Origin: Bacteroidota bacterium
GTDB taxonomy: Bacteria > Bacteroidota > Bacteroidia > Chitinophagales > Chitinophagaceae
NCBI GenBank assembly: GCA_023416995.1
Contig: JAEZGI010000033.1
Span: forward strand, 1 to 64,000
DNA: 64,000 nucleotides
Reading direction: 5' to 3'
Shown here piece after piece: positions 26,534 to 35,024 of this stretch. Position 1 is the stretch's first letter. Every line of letters starts with the position of its first letter. The notes under the pieces are model-generated. The model was not told the origin of the DNA. It searched no databases and saw only the letters and a program-made list of their open reading frames with translations. The position numbers and the translations under genes were made by a program.

Positions 26534-27022
26534 TTAACTTTTCATGATTTTCTCCCGCAGAACCGCCCGAACCTCATGCAGATCGGTAATGTCCCGGAAT
26601 GAATCTTTAGGCACAAGGAAAAACGATCGCGAATCAAAATACAAATGGAAGAAATAGGGTGTTTCAACAAAATGACTGAACCGGTCCCAGGGCCAGATCT
26701 GAACACCACGCTCCGTCTCGAGCCGCACACCCTGGGATTCAAGATGCATTATAAATTCATCCTTGAAAGTGGCGGATCTGCGGTAAATGCTTGCCGGAAG
26801 AAAGCGCCATATAACAAGCATCAGGAAAATCCACAGAATTGAAAAAACCAGGAAAGCCAGCGCCTGGATCATATTGAAATAAAATAATATAGCTGATGCA
26901 ATGGCGAATACATTGATCATGATCAGCAATATCTTTATTTCTCTTCTATTGATAAAATGATAGCGCAACCCTTGTAGAACCTGCTTTTTCTCGTAGCCAA
27001 AATGTACAGTCATGCTTTTCAT
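26534..27022 (-). CDS. YcxB-like small membrane protein
   Basis: 162 residues. An N-terminal cytoplasmic segment (MTVHFGYEKKQVLQGLRYHF) is followed by two adjacent transmembrane helices (IKILLIMINVFAIASAILFYF and ALAFLVFSILWIFLMLVIW), then a soluble C-terminal domain with WPWDRFSHFVETPYFFHLYF and FFLVPKDSF, typical of the YcxB-like fold (PH-like). Function is not established for this family. It lies 66 bp upstream of the desaturase on the same strand. Confidence 0.75.
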   Translation of the reverse strand: MKSMTVHFGYEKKQVLQGLRYHFINRREIKILLIMINVFAIASAILFYFNMIQALAFLVFSILWIFLMLVIWRFLPASIYRRSATFKDEFIMHLESQGVRLETERGVQIWPWDRFSHFVETPYFFHLYFDSRSFFLVPKDSFRDITDLHEVRAVLREKIMKS

Positions 27023-27110
27023 TTAACCTTTAAAATACCAAATATTCACACATCCGGTTATTTGTAAGGCACAAATAAAAAGGAAAATCACGAAGAGTTG
27101 ACAGGAGATT

Positions 27111-27233
27111 TTATCGAACCATTTTACCACATCTTGCTTTGCCGTTTGCAGCTTCAAAAGGGGAGATATATCTGCTGCACGAAGCAAATGCAAGGGCAAG
27201 TATAACTAGAACTGCCAGGGTTTTAAATTTCAT
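27111..27233 (-). CDS. Tiny predicted lipoprotein, 40 residues
   Basis: Start ATG at 27231-27233 and stop TAA at 27111-27113. Signal peptide MKFKTLAVLVILALAFASC with a lipobox AFASC (Cys19), followed by only 21 mature residues: SRYISPFEAANGKARCG and a basic end KMVR. A second Cys sits at residue 35. It looks like the tiny lipoprotein at 4908, which also has a second Cys and a Gly/Lys-rich basic end, though the two do not align closely. No function is known; a surface or cell-envelope factor is possible. Confidence 0.72.
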   Translation of the reverse strand: MKFKTLAVLVILALAFASCSRYISPFEAANGKARCGKMVR

Positions 27234-27402
27234 ATTATTATTTGAGTACTGACGATTATGGGTACCGGTGCACTGAGAAAATGATGCCAAAACATGTTAA
27301 TTAGTACTTTTTCATGAAGTGCTACGCAGTTTTACTTAGTGCAGCTGTATAACTACGAAGTCTTCCGGCATTAAACGAAAACCATTCCGGGAAATTGCGC
27401 CC

Positions 27403-27436
27403 AAAAAAAAATCCGCTCATCGAAATGAGCGGATTT
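27403..27436 (-). terminator. Terminator of the ribonucleotide reductase gene
   Basis: Twelve-base-pair stem aaatccgctcat (27409-27420) with atgagcggattt (27425-27436) and the stable tetraloop TTCG on the minus strand, preceded on the plus strand by an A-run from 27403. It lies 41 bp beyond the nrdJ stop codon. Confidence 0.88.
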
Positions 27437-27476
27437 ATAATAACCATAACCGTCCAAGTTATATCGTAAATATCAT

Positions 27477-30400
27477 TTAGCTACAGCCCATGCTGTTGCC
27501 ACAATTAAGACATTTGTAACAGGTACCGCTTCTGATGGTGATGTGTCCACACGTGTTACAGGCCGGAGCATCACTTTGCATGCTTTTCGCAGCTGCGTTA
27601 ACGGCTGTAAGACTTCCGGTACCATCCATACGCGAGCTGTTGGCAGAAACCTTAGCCACAGGTTTTGATTTCTCAGCAACAGGTGCAACAGATTTGACTA
27701 CACGCACATCACTTAATGGTGGTGTTTTTTTTTCTGCCTGTTCCAGCTCGATATCCTCACCGGTATTTCCGATTTCCGGTTTATCCAGCACATGAACCAG
27801 GTCTGTTCTTCCCAGGTACTCGTATGCAAGTGCCCTGAAGATGAAGTCAACAATTGAAGTGGTGCTTTTTATATTCGGATGATCCACCATTCCTGATGGC
27901 TCGAATCTTGTAAATACAAATTTCTCAACGAACTCCTCAAGAGGTACACCATACTGCAAGCCAATCGAAATAGAGATCGCGAAACAGTTTAGCATACTTC
28001 TCATGGTCGCACCCTCTTTCGCCATGTCAATAAAGATCTCTCCAACCGTACCATCATTGTATTCGCCGGTTCTCAGGAAGATAGCCTGGCCGTTTATCTT
28101 CGCTTTCTGTGTAAAGCCGCGACGTTTAGCTGGCAGCGTTCTTCTTTCTACAATTCGTGCAAGCTCTCTTTTCAATTTTGTGTCGGGCGAAGACTGAACA
28201 CGTTTGGTAACTTCTTCCAGTAATTCATTTACTGAAAGCTTACTCATATCTACTATGTTTGATTCGGCCGGTAATGCTTCTTCGGTGGTATCAGTTGCCT
28301 TTTTCTTTTTGTCTGATTTGTTACTTAATGGTTGTGACAGTTTAGAACCATCCCTGTAAAGTGCACATGCTTTAAGACCCAGTTGCCAGCTTAACAGGTA
28401 TGAATCAGCTATCTCCTCAACATTGGCTTCATTTGGCAGGTTAATTGTTTTTGAGATCGCACCACTTATAAAAGGTTGAGCTGCGGCCATCATGCGAATG
28501 TGACCGTGAGCATGTATAAAACGTTCGCCTTTTTTACCACATTTGTTTGCACAATCAAATACTGACAGATGTTCTTTTTTCAAACCCGGTGCACCTTCAA
28601 TGGTCATGGTTCCGCAAACAACATCATTTGCAACTTCAATCTCTTCCTCTGTAAAACCTAGTGCCTCCAGCAGGTTCCACTCAAAGTTGAAATATTGTTC
28701 TGGTTTGAATCCTAAACGTTGCAGGCACTCTTCACCCAGGTTATAAACATTGAATACAAACCCTATTTCAAAAGCAGTGTTTACTGCTTTGTCGAGCTTC
28801 CTGATCTCTTCTGCGATAAAACCTTTTTCACTTAAAGTCTGGTGATTGATATACGGCGCACCTTCAAAAGAACCTGTACCCACCGCATAGCGGATGATGG
28901 CCTCACTTTCTTTTTGAGAGTATCCAAGGTTTCTCAATGCGCTTGGAACAGATTGGTTGATGATCTTGAAGTAACCACCACCAGATAATTTTTTAAACTT
29001 AACAAGTGCAAAATCCGGCTCAACACCTGTTGTATCGCAATCCATAACCAGTCCGATAGTTCCGGTAGGCGCAATTACTGTTGTTTGTGCATTGCGGTAT
29101 CCGAACTTCTCACCAAGCTGTACAGCCTCATCCCAGGCTTTTGTAGCGGCTTTCAAAAGATAATCCGGGCAATATCTTGCTTTGATACCTTGTGGTTTAA
29201 CGCTCAGGTTTTCATAGTCATCCGCATCATAAGCTGCAAGGCGGTGATTACGCATTACACGCATCATATGTTCCCTGTTTTCTTCATAGCGTGGGAAAGG
29301 ACCCATTATTGAAGCCAGCTCAGCAGATGTTTTATATGATATGCCCGTCATGATTGCGGTGATAGCACCTGCAATACCTCTTGCTTCTTCACTGTCGTAA
29401 GCTATTCCCATTACCATCAACATCGATCCAAGATTTGCATATCCCAGACCGAGGGTACGGTAATCGTAACTTAATTGTGCAACCTCTCTTGAAGGAAACT
29501 GCGCCATCAACACAGAGATCTCAAGAACGGTTGTCCATAACCGGCATGTATATGCGAAACCATCAACATCAAACTGGTTAGTGTTCTCATCAAAGAAACG
29601 GCGGAGATTTACTGAAGCAAGATTACATGCTGTATTGTCAAGGAACATGTATTCACTGCATGGATTGGAAGCTCTTATCTCACCACCTTCAGGACAGGTG
29701 TGCCATTCGTTGATTGTAGTATTATACTGGGTGCCAGGATCGGCGCATCTCCAGGCTGCATAAGAGATTTTGTTCCACACTTCTCTTGCAGGAACCTTTT
29801 TCATCACACGGCCATCGCTTCTGGCTGTTAACTCCCAGTCTTCATTTTTTTCAAGTTTTTCAAAAAATTCGTTTGGTATCCGTACAGAATTATTTGAGTT
29901 CTGACCTGAGACAGTTTTATAAGCATCCCCTTCATAATCGCTTGAGTAACCTGCTGAAATAAGTGCAGCTACTTTCTTTTCTTCTTCTACTTTCCAGTTT
30001 ATAAATTCAAGGATCTCAGGATGGTCAAGATCAAGACAAACCATTTTGGCAGCACGACGCGTTGTACCACCACTTTTGATAGCACCCGCGGCGCGGTCAC
30101 CAATTTTCAGAAAGCTCATAAGACCGCTGGAAGTACCGCCGCCACTCAGTTTTTCGCCTTCTCCCCGGATATTGGAATAATTAGTTCCAACACCTGAACC
30201 GTATTTGAATATTCTTGCTTCACGCACCCAAAGATCCATGATACCACCGTCATTTACCAGGTCATCTTCAACCGATAAAATAAAACAGGCATGAGGTTGC
30301 GGACGCTCATAAGCCGATGATGATTTTTTAAGTTGTCCATCTGTCTGATCAACATAGTAATGACCCTGGGGTTTACCAGTGATGCCATAACTTTCGTGAA

Positions 30401-30827
30401 GACCGGTGTTAAACCATTGCGGACTGTTGGGTACGCAGGCCTGGTTAAGAATGCAATAAACAAGTTCTTCATAAAAAACCTGCGCATCTTTAGCAGAAGC
30501 AAAATAGTTATAACGTTCACCCCAAACTTTCCAGCAGTTTGCCATACGATGTGCCACCTGTTTAGCAGATGTTTCTCTGCCGGTGGTACCATCGGGTTGT
30601 GGTACGCCTGCTTTACGGAAATATTTTTGTGCAAGTATATCTGTTGCAATCTGGCTCCAGCCTTTCGGCACTTCCACGTTTGTCATTTCGAACACCACTT
30701 CTCCCGAAGGGTTACGAATCACCGACGAACGGTAATCATATTCAAATAGATCATAAACGTCGACGCCTTCTTTTGTAAACCTCCGGCTGAACTGCAAGCC
30801 ATTGTCAGATTGCTTTTTTGTAGGCAT
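27477..30827 (-). CDS. nrdJ: Adenosylcobalamin-dependent (class II) ribonucleotide reductase
   Basis: 1116 residues from the ATG at 30827 (MPTKKQSDNGLQFSRRFTKEG), where similarity to other NrdJ proteins seems to begin. The frame stays open to a GTG at 30974. It reduces ribonucleotides to deoxyribonucleotides using a coenzyme-B12-generated thiyl radical, with or without oxygen. It has CVPNSPQWFNTGL, the active-site NPCSEYMFLDNTACNL (radical Cys and Glu) and LPNEANVEEI. The C-terminus has the redox Cys pair and a zinc ribbon CNTCGHITIRSG plus CYKCLNCGNSMGCS. No nrdAB genes are in the window. The cell must obtain cobalamin. Confidence 0.95.
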   Translation of the reverse strand: MPTKKQSDNGLQFSRRFTKEGVDVYDLFEYDYRSSVIRNPSGEVVFEMTNVEVPKGWSQIATDILAQKYFRKAGVPQPDGTTGRETSAKQVAHRMANCWKVWGERYNYFASAKDAQVFYEELVYCILNQACVPNSPQWFNTGLHESYGITGKPQGHYYVDQTDGQLKKSSSAYERPQPHACFILSVEDDLVNDGGIMDLWVREARIFKYGSGVGTNYSNIRGEGEKLSGGGTSSGLMSFLKIGDRAAGAIKSGGTTRRAAKMVCLDLDHPEILEFINWKVEEEKKVAALISAGYSSDYEGDAYKTVSGQNSNNSVRIPNEFFEKLEKNEDWELTARSDGRVMKKVPAREVWNKISYAAWRCADPGTQYNTTINEWHTCPEGGEIRASNPCSEYMFLDNTACNLASVNLRRFFDENTNQFDVDGFAYTCRLWTTVLEISVLMAQFPSREVAQLSYDYRTLGLGYANLGSMLMVMGIAYDSEEARGIAGAITAIMTGISYKTSAELASIMGPFPRYEENREHMMRVMRNHRLAAYDADDYENLSVKPQGIKARYCPDYLLKAATKAWDEAVQLGEKFGYRNAQTTVIAPTGTIGLVMDCDTTGVEPDFALVKFKKLSGGGYFKIINQSVPSALRNLGYSQKESEAIIRYAVGTGSFEGAPYINHQTLSEKGFIAEEIRKLDKAVNTAFEIGFVFNVYNLGEECLQRLGFKPEQYFNFEWNLLEALGFTEEEIEVANDVVCGTMTIEGAPGLKKEHLSVFDCANKCGKKGERFIHAHGHIRMMAAAQPFISGAISKTINLPNEANVEEIADSYLLSWQLGLKACALYRDGSKLSQPLSNKSDKKKKATDTTEEALPAESNIVDMSKLSVNELLEEVTKRVQSSPDTKLKRELARIVERRTLPAKRRGFTQKAKINGQAIFLRTGEYNDGTVGEIFIDMAKEGATMRSMLNCFAISISIGLQYGVPLEEFVEKFVFTRFEPSGMVDHPNIKSTTSIVDFIFRALAYEYLGRTDLVHVLDKPEIGNTGEDIELEQAEKKTPPLSDVRVVKSVAPVAEKSKPVAKVSANSSRMDGTGSLTAVNAAAKSMQSDAPACNTCGHITIRSGTCYKCLNCGNSMGCS

Positions 30828-31182
30828 ATGATAAGAGTTTTTGAGATTAGTAGTTTCCGGCAAAATTTCGTTCCCCCGGTGGTCTACGAAAATATCTTTA
30901 TGCACCCAGTTTCCGTCCGCGTAAATATGCACAGGCTGTGGATAAAGATTGTTCATAAAATCGTATCCCGCCACCCCGTTGTGTTGTGTGGTGAAGCGGG
31001 ATTTGCACTTATTTTTTTTTGAATTTAACGTTGCGGAAAACTACCTGAATGGCATGTTAAAATTACCAGATGCTGAATTGGTACAAGTGCCTGATATTGT
31101 TCGTGTAATTCCGTGGATTAGGAGTTTCTTAAATTTTTATCGGCTATTTTCGCTGCTTTCCGGAAAATAATATTGAAAGGAT

Positions 31183-31899
31183 ATGCGTTGTTTTGTGTTT
31201 CTCTTACTGTTATCGATTGCTGGCAAAAGTTATGGTCAAACCACCTTCAATGGCTGGTTTGCAACGAACTACATGTTCAAGGTAAACAACAAGTTCAGTT
31301 TGCATCTCGATGTGCAGGCGAGGAGTAATGATCAGCTCAAACATTTCAATCTTTACTTTTTCAGACCTGGTGTCAACTGGCACTTTCAAAAAAACATGAT
31401 TGCAACAGTTGGTTATGGTTGGTTCGATAACCGCAGAACAGTCGGAGACATATCAGGTTATGCGCCCGAGCAAAGAATCTGGGAACAACTCATATTAAAT
31501 CATCATGCCGGTTTCGTGCCTGTTCAGCATCGCCTGCGGTTAGAACAACGATTTATTACCAATCACAGTGTTGTGAATGGTGAGTTCAAAGCTGATGGCA
31601 ACAGGTATGCCAACCGCATCCGTTATTTCAACCGCGCGATCATCTCATTGAAAGGCACCAAACCATTTACCCAGGGCATGTTTGCGGCTTTACAAAACGA
31701 GGTGTTTCTTAACATTGGCAATAAAACCGGCGTGAACGGGAAAACTTTTGATCAGAATCGCCTGTATCTCGCCACGGGGTACCGCTTCAGCCCAAAGTTT
31801 GACCTGGAAGCCGGATATATTAACCAGTATGTATCAGGCAGAAATGACGCTTTCTCCAACAACCATGTAGTTCAGATCGCCACTTACCTGCGTTTGTAA
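31183..31899 (+). CDS. DUF2490 outer-membrane beta-barrel protein
   Basis: 238 residues with a signal peptide (MRCFVFLLLLSIAGKSYG, cleaved before QTTFNGW). The mature chain is made of alternating hydrophobic beta-strands (FSLHLDVQARS, RPGVNWHFQKNMIATVGYGWF, RLRLEQRFIT) and ends in an aromatic/hydrophobic strand VVQIATYLRL, as for an outer-membrane barrel. DUF2490 is widespread in Bacteroidota; function unknown. It is divergent from nrdJ. Confidence 0.82.
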   Translation: MRCFVFLLLLSIAGKSYGQTTFNGWFATNYMFKVNNKFSLHLDVQARSNDQLKHFNLYFFRPGVNWHFQKNMIATVGYGWFDNRRTVGDISGYAPEQRIWEQLILNHHAGFVPVQHRLRLEQRFITNHSVVNGEFKADGNRYANRIRYFNRAIISLKGTKPFTQGMFAALQNEVFLNIGNKTGVNGKTFDQNRLYLATGYRFSPKFDLEAGYINQYVSGRNDAFSNNHVVQIATYLRL

Positions 31900-32052
31900 C
31901 GTTCATCGGTATCAAACGGGAATATTGTTCAGCGGCAGGTGGTTGCTCGTTCAGACAGAAAGTGCTATTTTTCAGCACTTAGCGAGCCATCTGAAACTTG
32001 GCCGCCTTTGAAAAACTTTTCGCATTTTTGCAACACTACCAATATTCAGGGC

Positions 32053-32817
32053 ATGAAGCATGGGATTTATCAGTCTTTACGGGATAAAAAATCAAAGGGC
32101 CAGAAATCATTTGCCGTACTGATCGATCCTGATAAGGTTGATGAAGCAAGCATGGAAGAACTGATTACGCTTGCGATAGATGCTGAGGTTGATTTTTTGT
32201 TTATTGGTGGAAGCCTGGTAGTAAGTAATCGGCTGGACCAGGTTGTTAAACAGGTTAAAGATAGCTGCAACATACCTACGGTGCTGTTTCCCGGCAGCCC
32301 TTCGCAGATCTCTTCTTATGCTGATGCCTTGTTGTACCTCTCCGTTATCTCGGGCAGAAACGCTGAATTACTAATAGGCCAGCATGTTATTTCCGCACCA
32401 TTTGTACGTCAGAGTGGGCTTGAGATCATGTCGACCGGTTACATGCTGATAGATGGTGGCGCTCCAACCACTGTTTCCTATATCAGCAATACCATACCTA
32501 TTCCTGCAGACAAAAATGAGATCGCCATGTGTACAGCGATGGCTGGCGAAATGCTTGGCATGAAACTTATTTATATGGATGCAGGAAGTGGAGCCAGGCG
32601 GCCCGTTACTGAAAGCATGATCTTAAAAGTTGCATCAGTAATTGAAGTACCGTTGGTTGTTGGCGGTGGTATCACGAGTCCTGAAAAAGCTTACCTGAAC
32701 TGTAAGGCTGGGGCCGATGTGATCGTTATCGGCAACGCCATTGAAAAAGATGCATCGCTTATCAGGGAAATGAGTGCTGCGATTCACGCTTCACCAGGGG
32801 CTAAGACCGCACTATAA
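32053..32817 (+). CDS. Geranylgeranylglyceryl/heptaprenylglyceryl phosphate synthase family protein
   Basis: 254 residues from the ATG at 32053 (MKHGIYQSLRDKKSKG); a longer frame from 31939 is not needed. It is a TIM barrel. IDPDKVDEASMEELI, FIGGSLVVSNRLDQVVK, LFPGSPSQIS, YIISNTIPIPADK-like (seen here as YISNTIPIPADK), YMDAGSGARRPV and VVGGGITSPEKA match the group II GGGP synthase/PcrB family. These enzymes make the ether bond between a polyprenyl group and glycerol-1-phosphate, a reaction best known from archaeal lipids. Members in Bacteroidota have been shown to be active; their physiological product is unclear. Confidence 0.88.
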   Translation: MKHGIYQSLRDKKSKGQKSFAVLIDPDKVDEASMEELITLAIDAEVDFLFIGGSLVVSNRLDQVVKQVKDSCNIPTVLFPGSPSQISSYADALLYLSVISGRNAELLIGQHVISAPFVRQSGLEIMSTGYMLIDGGAPTTVSYISNTIPIPADKNEIAMCTAMAGEMLGMKLIYMDAGSGARRPVTESMILKVASVIEVPLVVGGGITSPEKAYLNCKAGADVIVIGNAIEKDASLIREMSAAIHASPGAKTAL

Positions 32818-32920
32818 TGCGTGCTGGTACTGCAGCTGAACCATTAAAGTGCCATTAAATATCCGGACACCGCCTGCGCATTGACTTGAAACTTCCGAAA
32901 CGTTTTTATAAATTTAAAAG

Positions 32921-33817
32921 ATGCGCTGGTTACTCTTAATTACCATACCGATCGTATGCACGGGCTGTTTCAGCAGTTTTGTTATGACCGACAGGGAGAT
33001 TAACGAACATTATAAAAACAAGCCGGTAAAACCCACCTATTTTACAATTGAAAATGATTCGGTTAGTTTATTCTGCGCCACAACCGGGGCCGATACTTTA
33101 CCGCCACTGCTTCTTGTGCATGGTGCACCGGGTGCCTGGTACGGGAGCCGCAACCTGCTTGATGATACACTGGTTCAAAGACAATATCACATCATCGCGA
33201 TGGACCGGCCGGGGTATGGGAAATCTAAATTTAAAGGCAAAAAAACTGCTGTCACTTCAATTGAAACACAGGCGATCGCTATACATGAAGCCCTTCGTTT
33301 GAATCGGTCTTCAAAAACAGGTGTAGTGATGGGAAGTTCTTTCGGTGGCCCCATAGCCGCCAAGATTGCTATCATGTATCCCGAGCGATTTCATCAACTG
33401 GTAATGCTGGCGCCGGCTATTGACCCGGACAATGAAAAATACTGGTGGTTCCATCACTTCATCCGTGGTGGTCTTATACGCGCTATGATGCCCAGATTTA
33501 TCAACAACGCTACCGACGAAAAAATGGCACATGTAGAGGAGCTGCGTAAGCTGCTTCCCGAATGGAGGGAGCTTTCCATACCAATTACCATGGTCCAGGG
33601 CGGAGAAGATAATATTGTTTACCCATCTAATCTTGACTTTGCAAAAAAACAGCTGCTGGGTAAACCTGCCGAGTTCGTTTTTCTGCCTGGCTCGGGTCAC
33701 ATGATAAGATCCCAAAACCCTGATGTGGTGCGCTCTATTGTGCTCAAAGCACGCAAAAGTTCAAAACTCAGGCTTTTCAAATCTCTCCGGAAAAGCGAAA
33801 AGGGAATTCACCAGTAA
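32921..33817 (+). CDS. Alpha/beta hydrolase, predicted lipoprotein
   Basis: 298 residues. The hydrophobic N-terminus (LLLITIPIVCTGC) may be a lipoprotein signal with Cys16, although the -3 residue is Cys rather than Leu. The alpha/beta hydrolase core has the oxyanion loop LLVHGAPGAW (about 64-73), the nucleophile elbow GSSFGG (138-143, Ser140) and the catalytic His in LPGSGHMIR. The acid is likely the Asp in QGGEDNIV. The family includes esterases, lipases, epoxide hydrolases and proline iminopeptidases; the substrate here is open. It lies 103 bp after the GGGP synthase and may be cotranscribed. Confidence 0.82.
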   Translation: MRWLLLITIPIVCTGCFSSFVMTDREINEHYKNKPVKPTYFTIENDSVSLFCATTGADTLPPLLLVHGAPGAWYGSRNLLDDTLVQRQYHIIAMDRPGYGKSKFKGKKTAVTSIETQAIAIHEALRLNRSSKTGVVMGSSFGGPIAAKIAIMYPERFHQLVMLAPAIDPDNEKYWWFHHFIRGGLIRAMMPRFINNATDEKMAHVEELRKLLPEWRELSIPITMVQGGEDNIVYPSNLDFAKKQLLGKPAEFVFLPGSGHMIRSQNPDVVRSIVLKARKSSKLRLFKSLRKSEKGIHQ

Positions 33818-33826
33818 CAGTTAACA

Positions 33827-33834
33827 TAACTTTG
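33827..33834 (+). promoter_or_regulatory. Possible -7 box for the arginine operon leader
   Basis: TAACTTTG fits the Bacteroidota -7 consensus TAnnTTTG. No matching -33 TTTG is seen at the usual distance. If used, it would give a leader of about 345 nt before the first enzyme gene, including the leader ORF at 33939. Confidence 0.35.
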
Positions 33835-33938
33835 TGCTCCGGCAGGGAAATTATTTTTTCAAAAACCGGTGAAAAACTGAAAATTTTATTTTCTTTGCAT
33901 CTCATAAATAATTCCAGGAGCGTTTATCACACCATAAA

Positions 33939-34067
33939 ATGAAAAAAAACCTTTCTATATCTAGTGTAGCTGCAGCGAACTCTGCTGACATGCTGCGTGG
34001 GGTTTTTCCTGTACATCTTTGTACAGTTTTTCCTTTCCAGCCTATCCCCTTTTGGGTACGACGTTGA
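33939..34067 (+). CDS. Candidate arginine-operon leader peptide, 42 codons
   Basis: ATG at 33939, TGA at 34065-34067. It starts MKKNLSISSV after an AT-rich ATAAA start region usual for this phylum. The middle is ANSADMLRG, then a Pro/aromatic-rich segment VFPVHLC and FPFQPIPFW, ending Val-Arg-Arg (CGA CGT) at the stop. The final tandem Arg codons directly before an arginine biosynthesis operon, and the Trp/Pro-rich C-terminus resembling nascent-chain arrest peptides, suggest a regulatory leader. It has no signal peptide or domain. The ORF contains a terminator-like hairpin at 34009-34031 and stops 118 bp before the GNAT gene. Regulation is inferred; only the ORF itself is seen. Confidence 0.55.
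   Translation: MKKNLSISSVAAANSADMLRGVFPVHLCTVFPFQPIPFWVRR
34009..34031 (+). terminator. Terminator-like hairpin inside the leader ORF
   Basis: Seven-base-pair perfect stem ctgtaca (34009-34015) and tgtacag (34020-34026) with the tetraloop TCTT, followed at once by five T (34027-34031). A ribosome translating the leader would cover it. It could end transcription early when the leader is not translated. The stem has only three G-C pairs. Confidence 0.4.
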
Positions 34068-34185
34068 GATAGTTACCACTCCCATAGTGTCCCCTGTTAT
34101 ATCGGAACTATGATTCCCTTACGGGAAAGCTTCTTGTATGGTACGGCTATTGCCGGAATTTTTCAACAGAGTTATTTAAGTCAAA

Positions 34186-34902
34186 ATGGACACTCAAAAG
34201 GATCAGTTTCAAATCGTGATTGCGAACGAATCGCACACCGGTTTCGGTCAGATAATATGTGACGAGATGGCTTCATCTGCGCAGGCACGCGGAACCGGCA
34301 TTGCAAAACGTAGTCCTGAATATATTCAAGCAAAAATGCGGGAAGGGAAGGCAGTCATTGCCTTCACAAACACAGGCATCTGGGCAGGTTTTTGTTATAT
34401 CGAAACCTGGAGCCATGGTGAATATGTAGCGAACTCAGGACTTATAGTTGCTCCCGAGTTTCGTAAAAGCGGGCTGGCAAAAAAGATCAAAAAGAAGATA
34501 TTCGAACTCAGCCGGAAAACCTATCCTGAATCCAAAATATTTGGTTTGACCACTGGTTTAGCAGTGATGAAAATCAACTCAGAACTAGGATATGAACCTG
34601 TCACCTATTCTGAACTTACACAGGATGAAGCTTTCTGGGCAGGCTGCAAAAGCTGTGTCAACTACGAGATACTGATGAGCAAGGATCGTAAGAACTGCAT
34701 GTGCACTGCCATGCTTTATGATCCAAAGGACCATTATGAGCCTGAAGAAACCATCCAGGATTTCAAAAAACACTCTTCTCTTTATGAGCGCTTCATGCGC
34801 ATAAAGCAATGGAAACTATTAAAACCTTTGCTGCGACGGGAGAAAGATGTAAAGAAAGCAGAAAGACCCAAATCATTACTGCATTTCCTTTTTCATTTCT
34901 GA
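34186..34902 (+). CDS. GNAT-family acyltransferase, likely amino-acid N-acyltransferase of the arginine pathway
   Basis: 238 residues. The acetyl-CoA binding core has GIWAGFCYIETW and, as motif A, GLIVAPEFRKSGLAKKIKKKIFELS (about 85-108), then FGLTTGLAVMKINSELGYEPV. The C-terminal 75 residues (KSCVNYEILMSKDRKNCMCTAML) are Cys-rich and unusual. It begins the arginine operon ahead of argG. No argA or argJ is present, so this is the best candidate for acylation of glutamate at the first committed step. Whether the donor is acetyl-CoA or succinyl-CoA is not visible; the transcarbamylase downstream suggests succinyl. Confidence 0.75.
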   Translation: MDTQKDQFQIVIANESHTGFGQIICDEMASSAQARGTGIAKRSPEYIQAKMREGKAVIAFTNTGIWAGFCYIETWSHGEYVANSGLIVAPEFRKSGLAKKIKKKIFELSRKTYPESKIFGLTTGLAVMKINSELGYEPVTYSELTQDEAFWAGCKSCVNYEILMSKDRKNCMCTAMLYDPKDHYEPEETIQDFKKHSSLYERFMRIKQWKLLKPLLRREKDVKKAERPKSLLHFLFHF

Positions 34903-35024
34903 TTAATAACAGCAACTCACTGTTTTTTTCCGTTCCGTTAGCTGTTAGCCGTTAACTGTAACGTATTTTTGCTGCTATTTAACAATAAGCAGTTTTCATT
35001 CATATTATTAAACAACCAGGTTCC

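Noticed and set aside
31960..31980. 7-bp hairpin aagtgct/agcactt between the DUF2490 and GGGP synthase genes
   Set aside because: No T-run follows, so it does not look like a terminator; no other role is supported.
33939..34185. A known riboswitch class in the arginine leader
   Set aside because: I could not match the sequence to any riboswitch core that I know; a leader-peptide mechanism fits better.
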